Assembly: GCA_902478455.1 (NCBI GenBank) | Contig: CABSLJ010000173.1 | Location: forward strand, 1 to 5,122 | Reading direction: 5' to 3' | Source of the DNA: an uncultured Oscillospiraceae bacterium | Lineage (GTDB): Bacteria > Bacillota > Clostridia > Oscillospirales > Acutalibacteraceae | DNA: 5,122 nucleotides | Part shown: positions 1-5,122 of the stretch, piece after piece | How positions within the stretch are numbered: the stretch's first letter is position 1 | How the letters are laid out: the number at the start of each line of letters is the position of its first letter | The notes under the pieces: model-generated | The model's input: only the letters and a program-made list of their open reading frames with translations | Databases searched by the model: none | Told to the model about the DNA's origin: nothing | Made by a program: the position numbers and the translations under genes

Positions 1-1
1 C

Positions 2-295
2 AAGGTGCTGCATCCGCTGCCGCGCGTCGACGAAATCACCGTCGAGGTCGACGACGACCCCCGCGCCATCTACTTCGAGCAGACCGAATACGGCATGTAT
101 GCCCGCATGGCCCTCGTCCTGCTGATGCTTGAGCACGCCGACCGCAGGCTCCCCCCCGCGCCACCGCAGACTCATGTGCATCATTGCAAAAATTCCCGCT
201 GCATCACCCAGTCCGAGCCCTATCTGCCCCAAAGATTTACAGAGGCGGGTGATATGCTTGTCTGTCAATACTGCGAACAGCGCCAGCTTATCTGA
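2..295 (+). CDS. pyrB: Aspartate carbamoyltransferase, C-terminal part, fused to a PyrI-like zinc domain (5' partial)
   Basis: Aspartate carbamoyltransferase joins carbamoyl phosphate and aspartate, the committed step of pyrimidine synthesis in the cytoplasm. Only the last 97 residues are in the window; the frame is open to the left edge, so the true start lies outside. Window residues 4-8 are HPLPR, the loop that carries an active-site leucine in the E. coli enzyme. They are followed by VDEI, DPRAIYF and GMYARMAL, the standard end of the E. coli-type catalytic chain. That chain would normally stop near window residue 45. Here a Pro-rich linker (about residues 49-57) leads to a module with Cys62, Cys67, Cys88 and Cys91 in the pattern C-x4-C-x20-C-x2-C, including CITQSEP and a C-x-Y-C-E end. 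This matches the zinc domain of the regulatory chain PyrI (C-x4-C, SEP, CKYCE). The PyrI allosteric domain is absent. The catalytic assignment is firm; the zinc-domain fusion is read directly from one open frame. Confidence 0.93.
   Translation, partial: KVLHPLPRVDEITVEVDDDPRAIYFEQTEYGMYARMALVLLMLEHADRRLPPAPPQTHVHHCKNSRCITQSEPYLPQRFTEAGDMLVCQYCEQRQLI
247..253 (+). promoter_or_regulatory. Ribosome-binding site supporting a TTG start
   Basis: GGGTGAT matches the GGTGAT portion of the extended Shine-Dalgarno consensus and sits 4 nt before the TTG at 258. A GAGG at 242-245 lies further upstream. It lies inside the pyrB coding sequence, so the downstream gene is probably translationally coupled to pyrB. 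The match is partial. Confidence 0.4.
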
Positions 296-848
296 GAAGC
301 GCGCGCTGGTTCTGTTCGGTTCTCCCCACGAAGACGGCCACACCGCGAAGCTCCTCGACGCCTTCCTGGCCGAGCGGCCCGCTGCGGTGCGCGTTGACCG
401 CGTGGACGCCTACCGCGAAGTAGTCGTCCCCTGTACCGGCTGCGGCCTGTGCGAGCGGCTGGACGGCTGCCGTTTTCCGGATTTTGATGGAATTGACCGC
501 CTGCTTCGCGCGGCGGATTATCTCATCGTGGCGACGCCGGTCTACAATCTTACCTTTCCCGCGCCGTTGAAGGCGATCTTCGACCGCACCCAGCGCTACT
601 TTTCCGCGCGCTTTTCCCGCGGTGTCCGTCCGCCCATTGAGAGGCCCAAAAAAGCGGCCATGCTCTTGTGCGCCGGCTCTCCGAGCGCCGAGGGCGCGGA
701 CATCATCCGTCGCCAGCTTTCTATGATGTTCACCGTGATGAACACCTTTCTGTGCGAGGAGTCGCTCTGGCTCTCCACCGACGCCGGCGGCCCGACCGAA
801 CCCGCCCTTCAGGCGGCGCGCGCCTCTGCACGGCGTTTTTTCGCATGA
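258..848 (+). CDS. Iron-sulfur flavoprotein-like NAD(P)H-dependent FMN reductase family protein
   Basis: Small flavodoxin-fold protein of the NADPH-dependent FMN reductase / iron-sulfur flavoprotein group, probably a cytoplasmic electron-transfer flavoprotein; its partner and substrate are unknown. With the TTG start it has 196 residues, close to the length of known iron-sulfur flavoproteins. Residues 17-29 form the first beta strand and the FMN-phosphate loop (LVLFGSPHEDGHT). Cys59, Cys62, Cys65 and Cys71 give C-x2-C-x2-C-x5-C, the compact motif that binds a 4Fe-4S cluster in the Methanosarcina iron-sulfur flavoprotein. Residues 87-110 hold the family signature ADYLIVATPVY and PLKAIFDR. No ATG fits: in-frame ATG codons at 129 and 174 would only add a shadow of the pyrB zinc domain. 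TTG at 258, preceded by a plausible ribosome-binding site, is therefore preferred, giving a 38-bp overlap with pyrB. Family confidence is good; the exact start is uncertain. Confidence 0.82.
   Translation: MSVNTANSASLSEKRALVLFGSPHEDGHTAKLLDAFLAERPAAVRVDRVDAYREVVVPCTGCGLCERLDGCRFPDFDGIDRLLRAADYLIVATPVYNLTFPAPLKAIFDRTQRYFSARFSRGVRPPIERPKKAAMLLCAGSPSAEGADIIRRQLSMMFTVMNTFLCEESLWLSTDAGGPTEPALQAARASARRFFA
821..841 (+). terminator. Possible weak rho-independent terminator at the end of the flavoprotein gene
   Basis: CGCC at 821-824 can pair with GGCG at 832-835 around a 7-nt loop, directly followed by six T residues (836-841). The stem is only 4 bp and lies inside the last codons of the flavoprotein gene, so this may be chance. 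It is the only T-run hairpin between the pyrB side and the yebC operon. Confidence 0.25.
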
Positions 849-877
849 AACCTCCCGTTCGGAATGCGCACAAGTGC

Positions 878-923
878 TTGCCTAATGGCCGGTTATATGG
901 TAATATAAAGTTTAGCCTATTAT
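878..923 (+). promoter_or_regulatory. Putative sigma-A-type promoter region
   Basis: TTGCCT (878-883) and TAATAT (901-906) are separated by 17 bp, each matching the -35 and -10 consensus at four of six positions. A second -10-like hexamer, TATTAT (918-923, five of six), lies downstream but has no good -35 at normal spacing. The stretch is distinctly more AT-rich than its surroundings. It would drive the intergenic region and possibly the yebC operon. Confidence 0.4.
893..908. repeat. AT-rich perfect inverted repeat, possible operator
   Basis: TTATAT and ATATAA flank a 4-nt GGTA spacer, a perfect 6-bp dyad overlapping the predicted -10 at 901-906. This position would suit a repressor site, but AT-rich promoter DNA also makes short dyads by chance. 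Confidence 0.35.
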
Positions 924-924
924 C

Positions 925-1068
925 AGGGCCCGTTTGAAACGCATCACCGTCATCTGCTTCCGCGGCGCCGTCCTGCGCCGGGCAGGTCGAACGTCCGCAG
1001 GAAGTACTGCCCATTCCGCTGTGCGGCAACCGCTTGTCGGGGAAATGTCGTTTCCTGCAACGCGCCCT
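925..1068 (+). ncRNA. Candidate structured RNA, no family recognised
   Basis: The ends can pair: AGGGC (925-929) with GCCCT (1064-1068), a C-C mismatch, then CGTT (931-934) with AACG (1059-1062). Inside are a strong 6-bp hairpin, CGGCGC (963-968) with GCGCCG (975-980), and a long arm. The arm has GCAGGAA (997-1003) paired with TTCCTGC (1052-1058), an imperfect middle helix (about 1012-1017 with 1041-1047), and GCGG (1023-1026) with CCGC (1030-1033) closing a CAA loop. A promoter-like stretch lies just upstream and the putative closing stem begins right after TATTAT. A small RNA of 6S-like size or a long leader are possibilities, but the fold is not a clear 6S rod. GC-rich DNA forms stems easily, so confidence is low. 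Confidence 0.3.
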
Positions 1069-1075
1069 AGAAAGA

Positions 1076-1115
1076 GCCGGATTGCTTTGAGGAAATTCCT
1101 CCTAGCGGTACCGGC
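1076..1115 (+). repeat. Nested inverted repeat in the intergenic region
   Basis: GCCGG (1076-1080) pairs with CCGGC (1111-1115), enclosing a second stem GAGG (1089-1092) / CCTC (1098-1101) with a 5-nt loop. No T run follows, so it is not an obvious terminator. It may be a further domain of a leader transcript. Confidence 0.3.
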
Positions 1116-1148
1116 ATTGAGCCGTGCAGCGCGCAAGGAGCACCTTTG

Positions 1149-1237
1149 CCGCCGCGCGTCCGAGCCTCCCGTCAACCTCTGCTGTGCGTGACGGGAGAGG
1201 AACGGTTATCAGGAGATTTGCCGGCGCACAGCGGCGG
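1149..1237 (+). promoter_or_regulatory. Possible structured leader just upstream of the yebC ribosome-binding site
   Basis: CTCCCGTCA (1166-1174) and TGACGGGAG (1189-1197) form a perfect 9-bp hairpin with a 14-nt loop. The loop end GCTGTGCG (1181-1188) is perfectly complementary to CGCACAGC (1225-1232), allowing a pseudoknot or an alternative fold. CCGCCGC (1149-1155) can also pair with GCGGCGG (1231-1237), ending 2 nt before the GGGAG of yebC. The last two pairings overlap at 1231-1232 and compete in part. There is no T run, so any control would more likely act on translation or RNA stability. No known riboswitch class was recognised. Confidence 0.35.
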
Positions 1238-1252
1238 ATGGGAGCTTAATTT

Positions 1253-1999
1253 ATGTCAGGACATTCCAAATGGAGCACGATCAAACGGAAAAAGGAGAAG
1301 ACCGACGGCCAGCGCGCCAAGGTGTTCACCAAGATCGGCCGCGAGCTCGCCGTGGCGGTGCGCGAAGGCGGCGGGGCGGACCCGGCCTCCAACTCCAAGC
1401 TGAAGGACTGCATCGCCAAGGCCAAGGCCAACAACGTCCCCAATGAAAACATCGAACGGATCATCAAAAAGGCCGCCGGGGACAACGACGCGAGCAAATA
1501 TGAGAGCATCACCTATGAAGGCTACGGCCCGAGCGGCATCGCCGTCATCGTCGAGACGCTGACCGATAACCGCAACCGCACTGCGGGCGACCTGCGCCAT
1601 TATTTTGATAAGTTCGGCGGCAACCTGGGCACGCCCGGCTGCGTCTCCTTCCTGTTCTCTGAGAAGGGCGTTCTTGTGATTGAAAAGGAAGGACGCGACG
1701 AGGACAAGGTTATGGAGGACTGTCTGGAAGCCGGCGCATCCGATTTCAGCGCCGATGAGGACGTCTTTGAGATCAATACCGAGCCGGAGGATTTCTCCGC
1801 CGTGCGCGAGGCGCTCGAGGGCAAGGGCTATGAATTCGTCTCCGCTGAGGTGGAGATGGTACCGAGCACCTACACCCAGCTCACCGACGAGGACACCATC
1901 GTCAAAATGCAGAAGCTGCTCGACATGCTCGAGGACAACGACGACGTCCAGAACGTCTGGCACAACTGGGATGCTCCGGACGAGGAAGAGGACGATTAA
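1253..1999 (+). CDS. yebC: YebC/TACO1-family translation factor / regulator
   Basis: A 248-residue protein covering the full usual length of the YebC/PmpR (bacterial TACO1) family. The N-terminus MSGHSKWSTIKRKKEKTDGQ, KVFTKIGREL (about 24-33), NNVPNENIERIIKKA (60-74), YEGYGPSGIAVIVE (88-101), TDNRNRT and FGGNLGTPGCVSFLF are all family hallmarks. It ends in a very acidic tail (DEEEDD). Members were long annotated as DNA-binding transcriptional regulators; the mitochondrial homologue TACO1 promotes translation, and bacterial members have been linked to relieving ribosome stalling at proline-rich stretches. The N-terminus resembles the E. coli YebC type rather than the B. subtilis YeeI type. The ATG start has a GGGAG site at 1240-1244 with 8-nt spacing. 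It is probably the first gene of an operon with the two genes downstream. It may be controlled through the structured sequence immediately upstream. Confidence 0.96.
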   Translation: MSGHSKWSTIKRKKEKTDGQRAKVFTKIGRELAVAVREGGGADPASNSKLKDCIAKAKANNVPNENIERIIKKAAGDNDASKYESITYEGYGPSGIAVIVETLTDNRNRTAGDLRHYFDKFGGNLGTPGCVSFLFSEKGVLVIEKEGRDEDKVMEDCLEAGASDFSADEDVFEINTEPEDFSAVREALEGKGYEFVSAEVEMVPSTYTQLTDEDTIVKMQKLLDMLEDNDDVQNVWHNWDAPDEEEDD

Positions 2000-2028
2000 G
2001 ACAAGATACAGGGAAGAGTGGGAGAAGT

Positions 2029-3702
2029 ATGAGCGAGTTTCAGCCAATGAATATTACTGTGGGAGCTCTGCTGGATCAGGTGGCGGAGAAATATCCCGAC
2101 GACGAGGCGGTAGGCTACACCGACCGCCCCTACCGCCGCACCTGGAAGGAGTTCCGCGATGAATGCGACCGCGTTGCCCGGGGCCTGATGGCCATCGGCG
2201 TAAAGAAGGGAGACCATGTCGCCATCTGGGCCACCAATGTGCCCGAATGGCTGCTGGTGCTCTTCGCCACCGCCAAAATCGGCGCCATTCTGGTCACGGT
2301 CAACACCAACTACAAGGTCTTCGAGCTCGAATACCTCCTGCGTCAGTCGGATTCCAAGGTGCTCGTGATGATCGACGCCTTCAAGCAGAACAATTATGTC
2401 GACGTCGTCAACACCCTTTGCCCCAAACTCAAGGATTCCGTCCCCAACCAATACAACGACCCCATGCTCCCCTGCCTCAAGTCGGTCGTTTACGCCGGAG
2501 CAGGGGAATGCCCGCCCGGCATGTACCCCTGGAGCCAGCTCTATGTGGACGCCGAAAAGACCCCCGTGGAAGAGTTTCAGGCGCTTTCCGCCTCGCTCGA
2601 CCCGCAGGAGGTCATCAATATGCAGTATACCTCCGGCACCACCGGCTTCCCCAAGGGGGTTATGCTCACCCATTACAATATTGTCAACAACGGCAAGTGC
2701 ATTGGCGACGGCATGCGCTTCTCCCACAAGGATAAGCTGTGCATCACCGTGCCCTTCTTCCATTGCTTCGGCCTGGTGCTCGCCCTGATGGCGAGCCTGA
2801 CCCACGCGACAGGAATCGTGCCCATTGATTACTTCAGCCCCAAAAAGGTGATGAGCGCCATCCACACCGAGCGGTGCACCGCCGTGCACGGTGTGCCGAC
2901 CATGTTCATCGCCATGCTCGAGCATCCCGATTTCAAAACCTTTGACTTCTCCTGCCTGCGCACCGGTATCATGGCCGGTTCGCCCTGTCCGATCAAGGTC
3001 ATGCAGCAGGTGGTCGACGAAATGAATATGAAGGAGATCACCATCGTCTTCGGTCAGACGGAGGCTTCCCCCGGCTGCACCATGACCACCACCGAGGATT
3101 CCCTGGAGCTGCGCGTGGCCACCGTCGGCCGCGCCTTCCCCGGCGTGGAGTGCAAGGTGGTCGACCCGGAGACGGGCAAGACCCTCGGCCCCGGCGAGGT
3201 CGGCGAGTTCTGCGCCCGCGGCTACAACATCATGAAGGGCTACTACAAGATGCCCGAGGCCACCCGTCAGGCCATCGACGAGGACGGCTGGCTCCACAGC
3301 GGCGACCTCGTCACCGTCGACGAAAACGGCTACTACAAGGTCACCGGCCGCATCAAGGACATGATCATCCGCGGCGGAGAGAATATTTATCCGCAGGAGC
3401 TCGAGGAGTTCCTCTATACCAATCCCAAGGTAAAGGACGTCCAGGTGATCGGCGTCCCCAGCAAGGTCTACGGCGAGGAGGTCATGGCCTGCATTGTCCT
3501 GAAGGAAGGGGAGACCATGACCGAAGAGGAAGTCAAAGAATTCTGCATGAGCAGAATTGCAAAGCATAAAACGCCCAGATACGTCCGCTTTATGGACGCT
3601 TTCCCCATGACCGCCAGCGGAAAAATCCAAAAATACGTCATGCGCGAGCAGGCGATCGAACTTTTGGGACTCCAGGAAGCGAACGCCATCGAAACAGCCT
3701 GA
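2029..3702 (+). CDS. AMP-binding acyl-CoA synthetase (fatty-acyl-CoA ligase-like)
   Basis: A 557-residue member of the ANL superfamily (acyl-CoA synthetases). It activates a carboxylic acid with ATP to an acyl-adenylate and then transfers the acyl group to CoA. All core motifs are present: the phosphate-binding loop YTSGTTGFPKG (200-210), the FFHCFGLV segment, HGVPTMFIA, GQTE (342-345), GWLHSGDL (420-427), the hinge region GRIKDMIIRGGENIYPQE (from 440), and the C-terminal catalytic lysine K532 in SGKIQK. Overall it resembles medium/long-chain acyl-CoA synthetases of the ACSF2/YngI/CaiC type. The acid used cannot be read from the sequence; a fatty or aromatic acid is possible. There is no signal peptide or membrane segment, so it is cytosolic. 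The ATG has GGGAG at 2020-2024, with a short 4-nt gap. A second in-frame ATG six codons on is possible, though the first is preferred. It follows yebC by 29 bp and precedes the kinase-like gene by 17 bp. Confidence 0.95.
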   Translation: MSEFQPMNITVGALLDQVAEKYPDDEAVGYTDRPYRRTWKEFRDECDRVARGLMAIGVKKGDHVAIWATNVPEWLLVLFATAKIGAILVTVNTNYKVFELEYLLRQSDSKVLVMIDAFKQNNYVDVVNTLCPKLKDSVPNQYNDPMLPCLKSVVYAGAGECPPGMYPWSQLYVDAEKTPVEEFQALSASLDPQEVINMQYTSGTTGFPKGVMLTHYNIVNNGKCIGDGMRFSHKDKLCITVPFFHCFGLVLALMASLTHATGIVPIDYFSPKKVMSAIHTERCTAVHGVPTMFIAMLEHPDFKTFDFSCLRTGIMAGSPCPIKVMQQVVDEMNMKEITIVFGQTEASPGCTMTTTEDSLELRVATVGRAFPGVECKVVDPETGKTLGPGEVGEFCARGYNIMKGYYKMPEATRQAIDEDGWLHSGDLVTVDENGYYKVTGRIKDMIIRGGENIYPQELEEFLYTNPKVKDVQVIGVPSKVYGEEVMACIVLKEGETMTEEEVKEFCMSRIAKHKTPRYVRFMDAFPMTASGKIQKYVMREQAIELLGLQEANAIETA

Positions 3703-3719
3703 CGCTTGGAGGTCGACAG

Positions 3720-5122
3720 ATGAGCAACACAGAACATTTATGCATGGGCTGCATGAAGGACAGGGGAGACGCTCCCTTCTGCCCGCACTGCGGGTTTGAC
3801 GCCGCTGCGGTCCAACCCTTCCCGGGGCTGCCGCTCGGTTCCATGCTGCAGGACCGCTATGTCGTCGGAAAAATCCTGCGCCAGAACGGGGAGGGCTTTG
3901 AGTATCTCGGGTACGATACGGTTATGGCCTCCACCGTGACCGTGCGGGAATATCTTCCCCAGAATCTCGCCTCCCGCGGCGAAGACGGCTTGAGCGTCTC
4001 CGTCATCGACGGCTGTGAAATCAGCTTCGGGGAGTACAAGGCGGAATTTTTAAGCTATTACCGCTCGGTCGCGCGCATGCGCGAGCTCAACGTCCTGCTT
4101 CCCATTTACGACATCTTTGAGGAAAACGGCGCCGCCTACACCATTTCCGAATGGGTGGAGAGCATCACCCTCCGGGAGTTTATCACCCGCAGCGGCGGCA
4201 GCATTGAGTGGAGCGTCGCCCGCCCGCTCTTTATGCCCGTGCTTTCGGCCATGAGCGCCATGCACTCGGGCGGGGTGCAGCACCTCGGTCTCTCGCCGGA
4301 TAACCTTGTCATCGTGCGCGAGGGCAAAATGAAGCTCACCGGCTTCTGCATCCGCGCTGTCCGCCAGGCGGACACCGACCTCGCCCCCGAACTTTACAGC
4401 GGCTGCGCAGCCATTGAGCAGTACGTCATGGATTACGAGACCACCGAAAGCACCGATGTTTACGGCTTTACCGCCTGCCTCTTCTATGCTCTGACCGGTG
4501 TGCTCCCCAAGGACGCCCTGCAGCGCAGAACCGACGGCCGGCTGTTGATTCCCACCGCCATCATGCGGAAGATTCCGCCCCATGTCGTCACGGCGCTCGC
4601 CAACGGTTTGCGCGTGACGCCGGAAAAGCGCACCCCCACCTTTGAACGCCTGCGCGCCGAACTCTCCGCGGCGCCGACCATCACCGCCGTCATCCGGGAG
4701 GTGGAAGCGCCGCAAAGGGAGATTCCGCAGAAGCATGCAAAGAAAAAGAGCGGGCTGCCGAACGCGGCCATTTGGGCGATTTCCTGTGTGCTCGCCCTGA
4801 TTGTTTTTACGGTTGTCGGTCTGCTGTGGCTCTCCCATGAGGATCAAAAGAACAGTTCCGTCAGTTCCAATTCGTCCTCAAGCACCGGTCTGGTCTCCAG
4901 TACCGAGTCTCGCCTGGACGAATCGGAGGCGGTGTCTGAGGACGCCGAAAGCGAGGAAATCGTTGTGCCCGAGCTGCGCAATGAAAACTTTGAAGCCCTT
5001 CGCGCTGAGGCGCAGCAGACGGGAGAATATCAGCTTTCCATGTCGGCCGAAGAATTCAGCGACACCATCGCCGAAGGCAGCATCATCTCTCAGACGCCTG
5101 CGTCGGGAGAACGGATGAAGCG
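3720..5122 (+). CDS. Membrane zinc-ribbon / kinase-like (predicted pseudokinase) / PASTA protein (3' partial)
   Basis: The frame is open to the right edge, giving 467 residues so far. Domains in order: a zinc ribbon with Cys8, Cys11, Cys21 and Cys24 (C-x2-C-x9-C-x2-C); a Ser/Thr kinase-like domain (about 43-315); a basic stretch (338-343); one transmembrane helix (about 349-371); a Ser-rich acidic linker (378-413); and a PASTA-type repeat from about 415 (VPEL, then SDTIAEGSIISQTPASGE). The kinase part is recognised from RYVVGKIL, VREYLP, SPDN, IEQY and TDVYGFTACLFYALTG. However, the usual catalytic Lys is Arg76, HRD reads HLG (188-190), and DFG reads GFC (208-210). The glycine loop is also degraded (RQNGEGFEY), while Asn195 of SPDN is kept. 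Loss of Lys and both Asp predicts no normal phosphotransfer. The PASTA part should lie outside the cell, where such repeats often sense cell-wall fragments. The ATG has GGAGG at 3708-3712 with 7-nt spacing. Confidence 0.9.
   Translation, partial: MSNTEHLCMGCMKDRGDAPFCPHCGFDAAAVQPFPGLPLGSMLQDRYVVGKILRQNGEGFEYLGYDTVMASTVTVREYLPQNLASRGEDGLSVSVIDGCEISFGEYKAEFLSYYRSVARMRELNVLLPIYDIFEENGAAYTISEWVESITLREFITRSGGSIEWSVARPLFMPVLSAMSAMHSGGVQHLGLSPDNLVIVREGKMKLTGFCIRAVRQADTDLAPELYSGCAAIEQYVMDYETTESTDVYGFTACLFYALTGVLPKDALQRRTDGRLLIPTAIMRKIPPHVVTALANGLRVTPEKRTPTFERLRAELSAAPTITAVIREVEAPQREIPQKHAKKKSGLPNAAIWAISCVLALIVFTVVGLLWLSHEDQKNSSVSSNSSSSTGLVSSTESRLDESEAVSEDAESEEIVVPELRNENFEALRAEAQQTGEYQLSMSAEEFSDTIAEGSIISQTPASGERMK

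Larger units (their letters stand above)
849..1252. other. 404-bp intergenic region without a convincing protein gene
   Basis: Short open frames exist on both strands, but their translations are Arg/Ala/Ser-rich with no recognisable motif and lack good ribosome-binding sites. The first ~75 bases are AT-rich and promoter-like. The rest is GC-rich and dense in inverted repeats, which are listed separately. Signatures of RNase P RNA, tmRNA, SRP RNA, T-box leaders and common riboswitches were looked for by eye and not found. Confidence 0.7.

Noticed and set aside
129..257. Upstream extension of the flavoprotein gene to the ATG at 129 or 174
   Set aside because: The added residues are just the +1 frame of the pyrB zinc-domain coding sequence and are not part of the flavodoxin fold.
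802..816. CCGCC/GGCGG hairpin near the flavoprotein 3' end
   Set aside because: Lies in coding sequence with no T run; expected by chance in GC-rich Ala/Pro codons.
912..1175. Short minus-strand open frame in the intergenic gap
   Set aside because: No plausible ribosome-binding site and composition typical of random GC-rich sequence.
934..1191. Short + strand open frame in the intergenic gap
   Set aside because: No ribosome-binding site, Arg/Ala-rich composition, no motif, and it coincides with inverted repeats better explained as RNA or DNA structure.
1166..1197. Rho-independent terminator
   Set aside because: The 9-bp stem is strong but no T run follows; the downstream bases are AGGAACGG.
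849..1252. RNase P RNA, tmRNA, SRP RNA or T-box leader in the gap
   Set aside because: Signature sequences (GAGGAAAGTCC and ACAGAA for RNase P, T-arm/CCA end for tmRNA, the GGAAG apical loop for SRP, GGGTGGNACCGCG for T-box) are absent on visual inspection. GCGGTACCGG at 1105-1114 resembles the T-box core only superficially.
1256..2047. Minus-strand open frame of 263 codons antisense to yebC
   Set aside because: Shadow of yebC codon usage; low-complexity Val/Leu/Ala/Asp composition and no family signature.
1996..3630. Long open frame of 544 codons on the minus strand, antisense to the acyl-CoA synthetase
   Set aside because: It mirrors a gene with strong G/C third-position bias, its translation has no recognisable motif and is rich in His/Asp/Gly/Val as expected of such shadows, while the + strand carries every conserved synthetase motif.
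4050..4847. Minus-strand open frame of 265 codons antisense to the kinase-like gene
   Set aside because: The + strand encodes recognisable kinase motifs and a transmembrane helix here; the antisense product resembles no known protein.

Overview
The window looks like a chromosomal segment from a GC-rich member of the Clostridia (Firmicutes), probably a gut-type Oscillospiraceae/Ruminococcaceae relative. This is inferred from Shine-Dalgarno sites of the GGAGG type, a Clostridia-style YebC, and a membrane-anchored PASTA kinase-like protein with an N-terminal zinc ribbon. I cannot name the species. All genes are on the + strand.

Left part (1-848): the 3' end of pyrB (aspartate carbamoyltransferase), entered mid-gene. 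It is unusual because the catalytic chain runs directly into a short four-cysteine module that matches the zinc domain of the separate regulatory chain PyrI, with no allosteric nucleotide-binding domain between them. The next gene overlaps the pyrB end and appears to start at TTG. It encodes a small flavodoxin-fold protein with the compact cysteine motif of iron-sulfur flavoproteins. A weak terminator-like hairpin with a T run lies at its very end.

Middle (849-1252): 404 bp with no convincing protein gene. It starts with an AT-rich promoter-like stretch containing a perfect inverted repeat. GC-rich sequence with many inverted repeats follows. Bases 925-1068 can close on themselves with a stem and two internal hairpin domains, so a small structured RNA is possible. 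Bases 1149-1237, just before the yebC ribosome-binding site, hold a 9-bp hairpin and competing long-range pairings that could act as a structured leader. No RNA family was recognised.

Right part (1253-5122): three tightly spaced genes (29 bp and 17 bp gaps) that look like one operon. They are yebC (a YebC/TACO1-family protein involved in translation), an acyl-CoA synthetase of the AMP-binding superfamily with all core motifs intact, and a membrane protein built as zinc ribbon, kinase-like domain, transmembrane helix, Ser-rich linker and PASTA repeat, which runs off the right edge. Its kinase domain has lost the catalytic lysine and both catalytic aspartates, so it reads as a receptor-like pseudokinase. 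The two most notable points are the PyrB-zinc-domain fusion and this pseudokinase. No mobile element, CRISPR array, tRNA or rRNA was seen.
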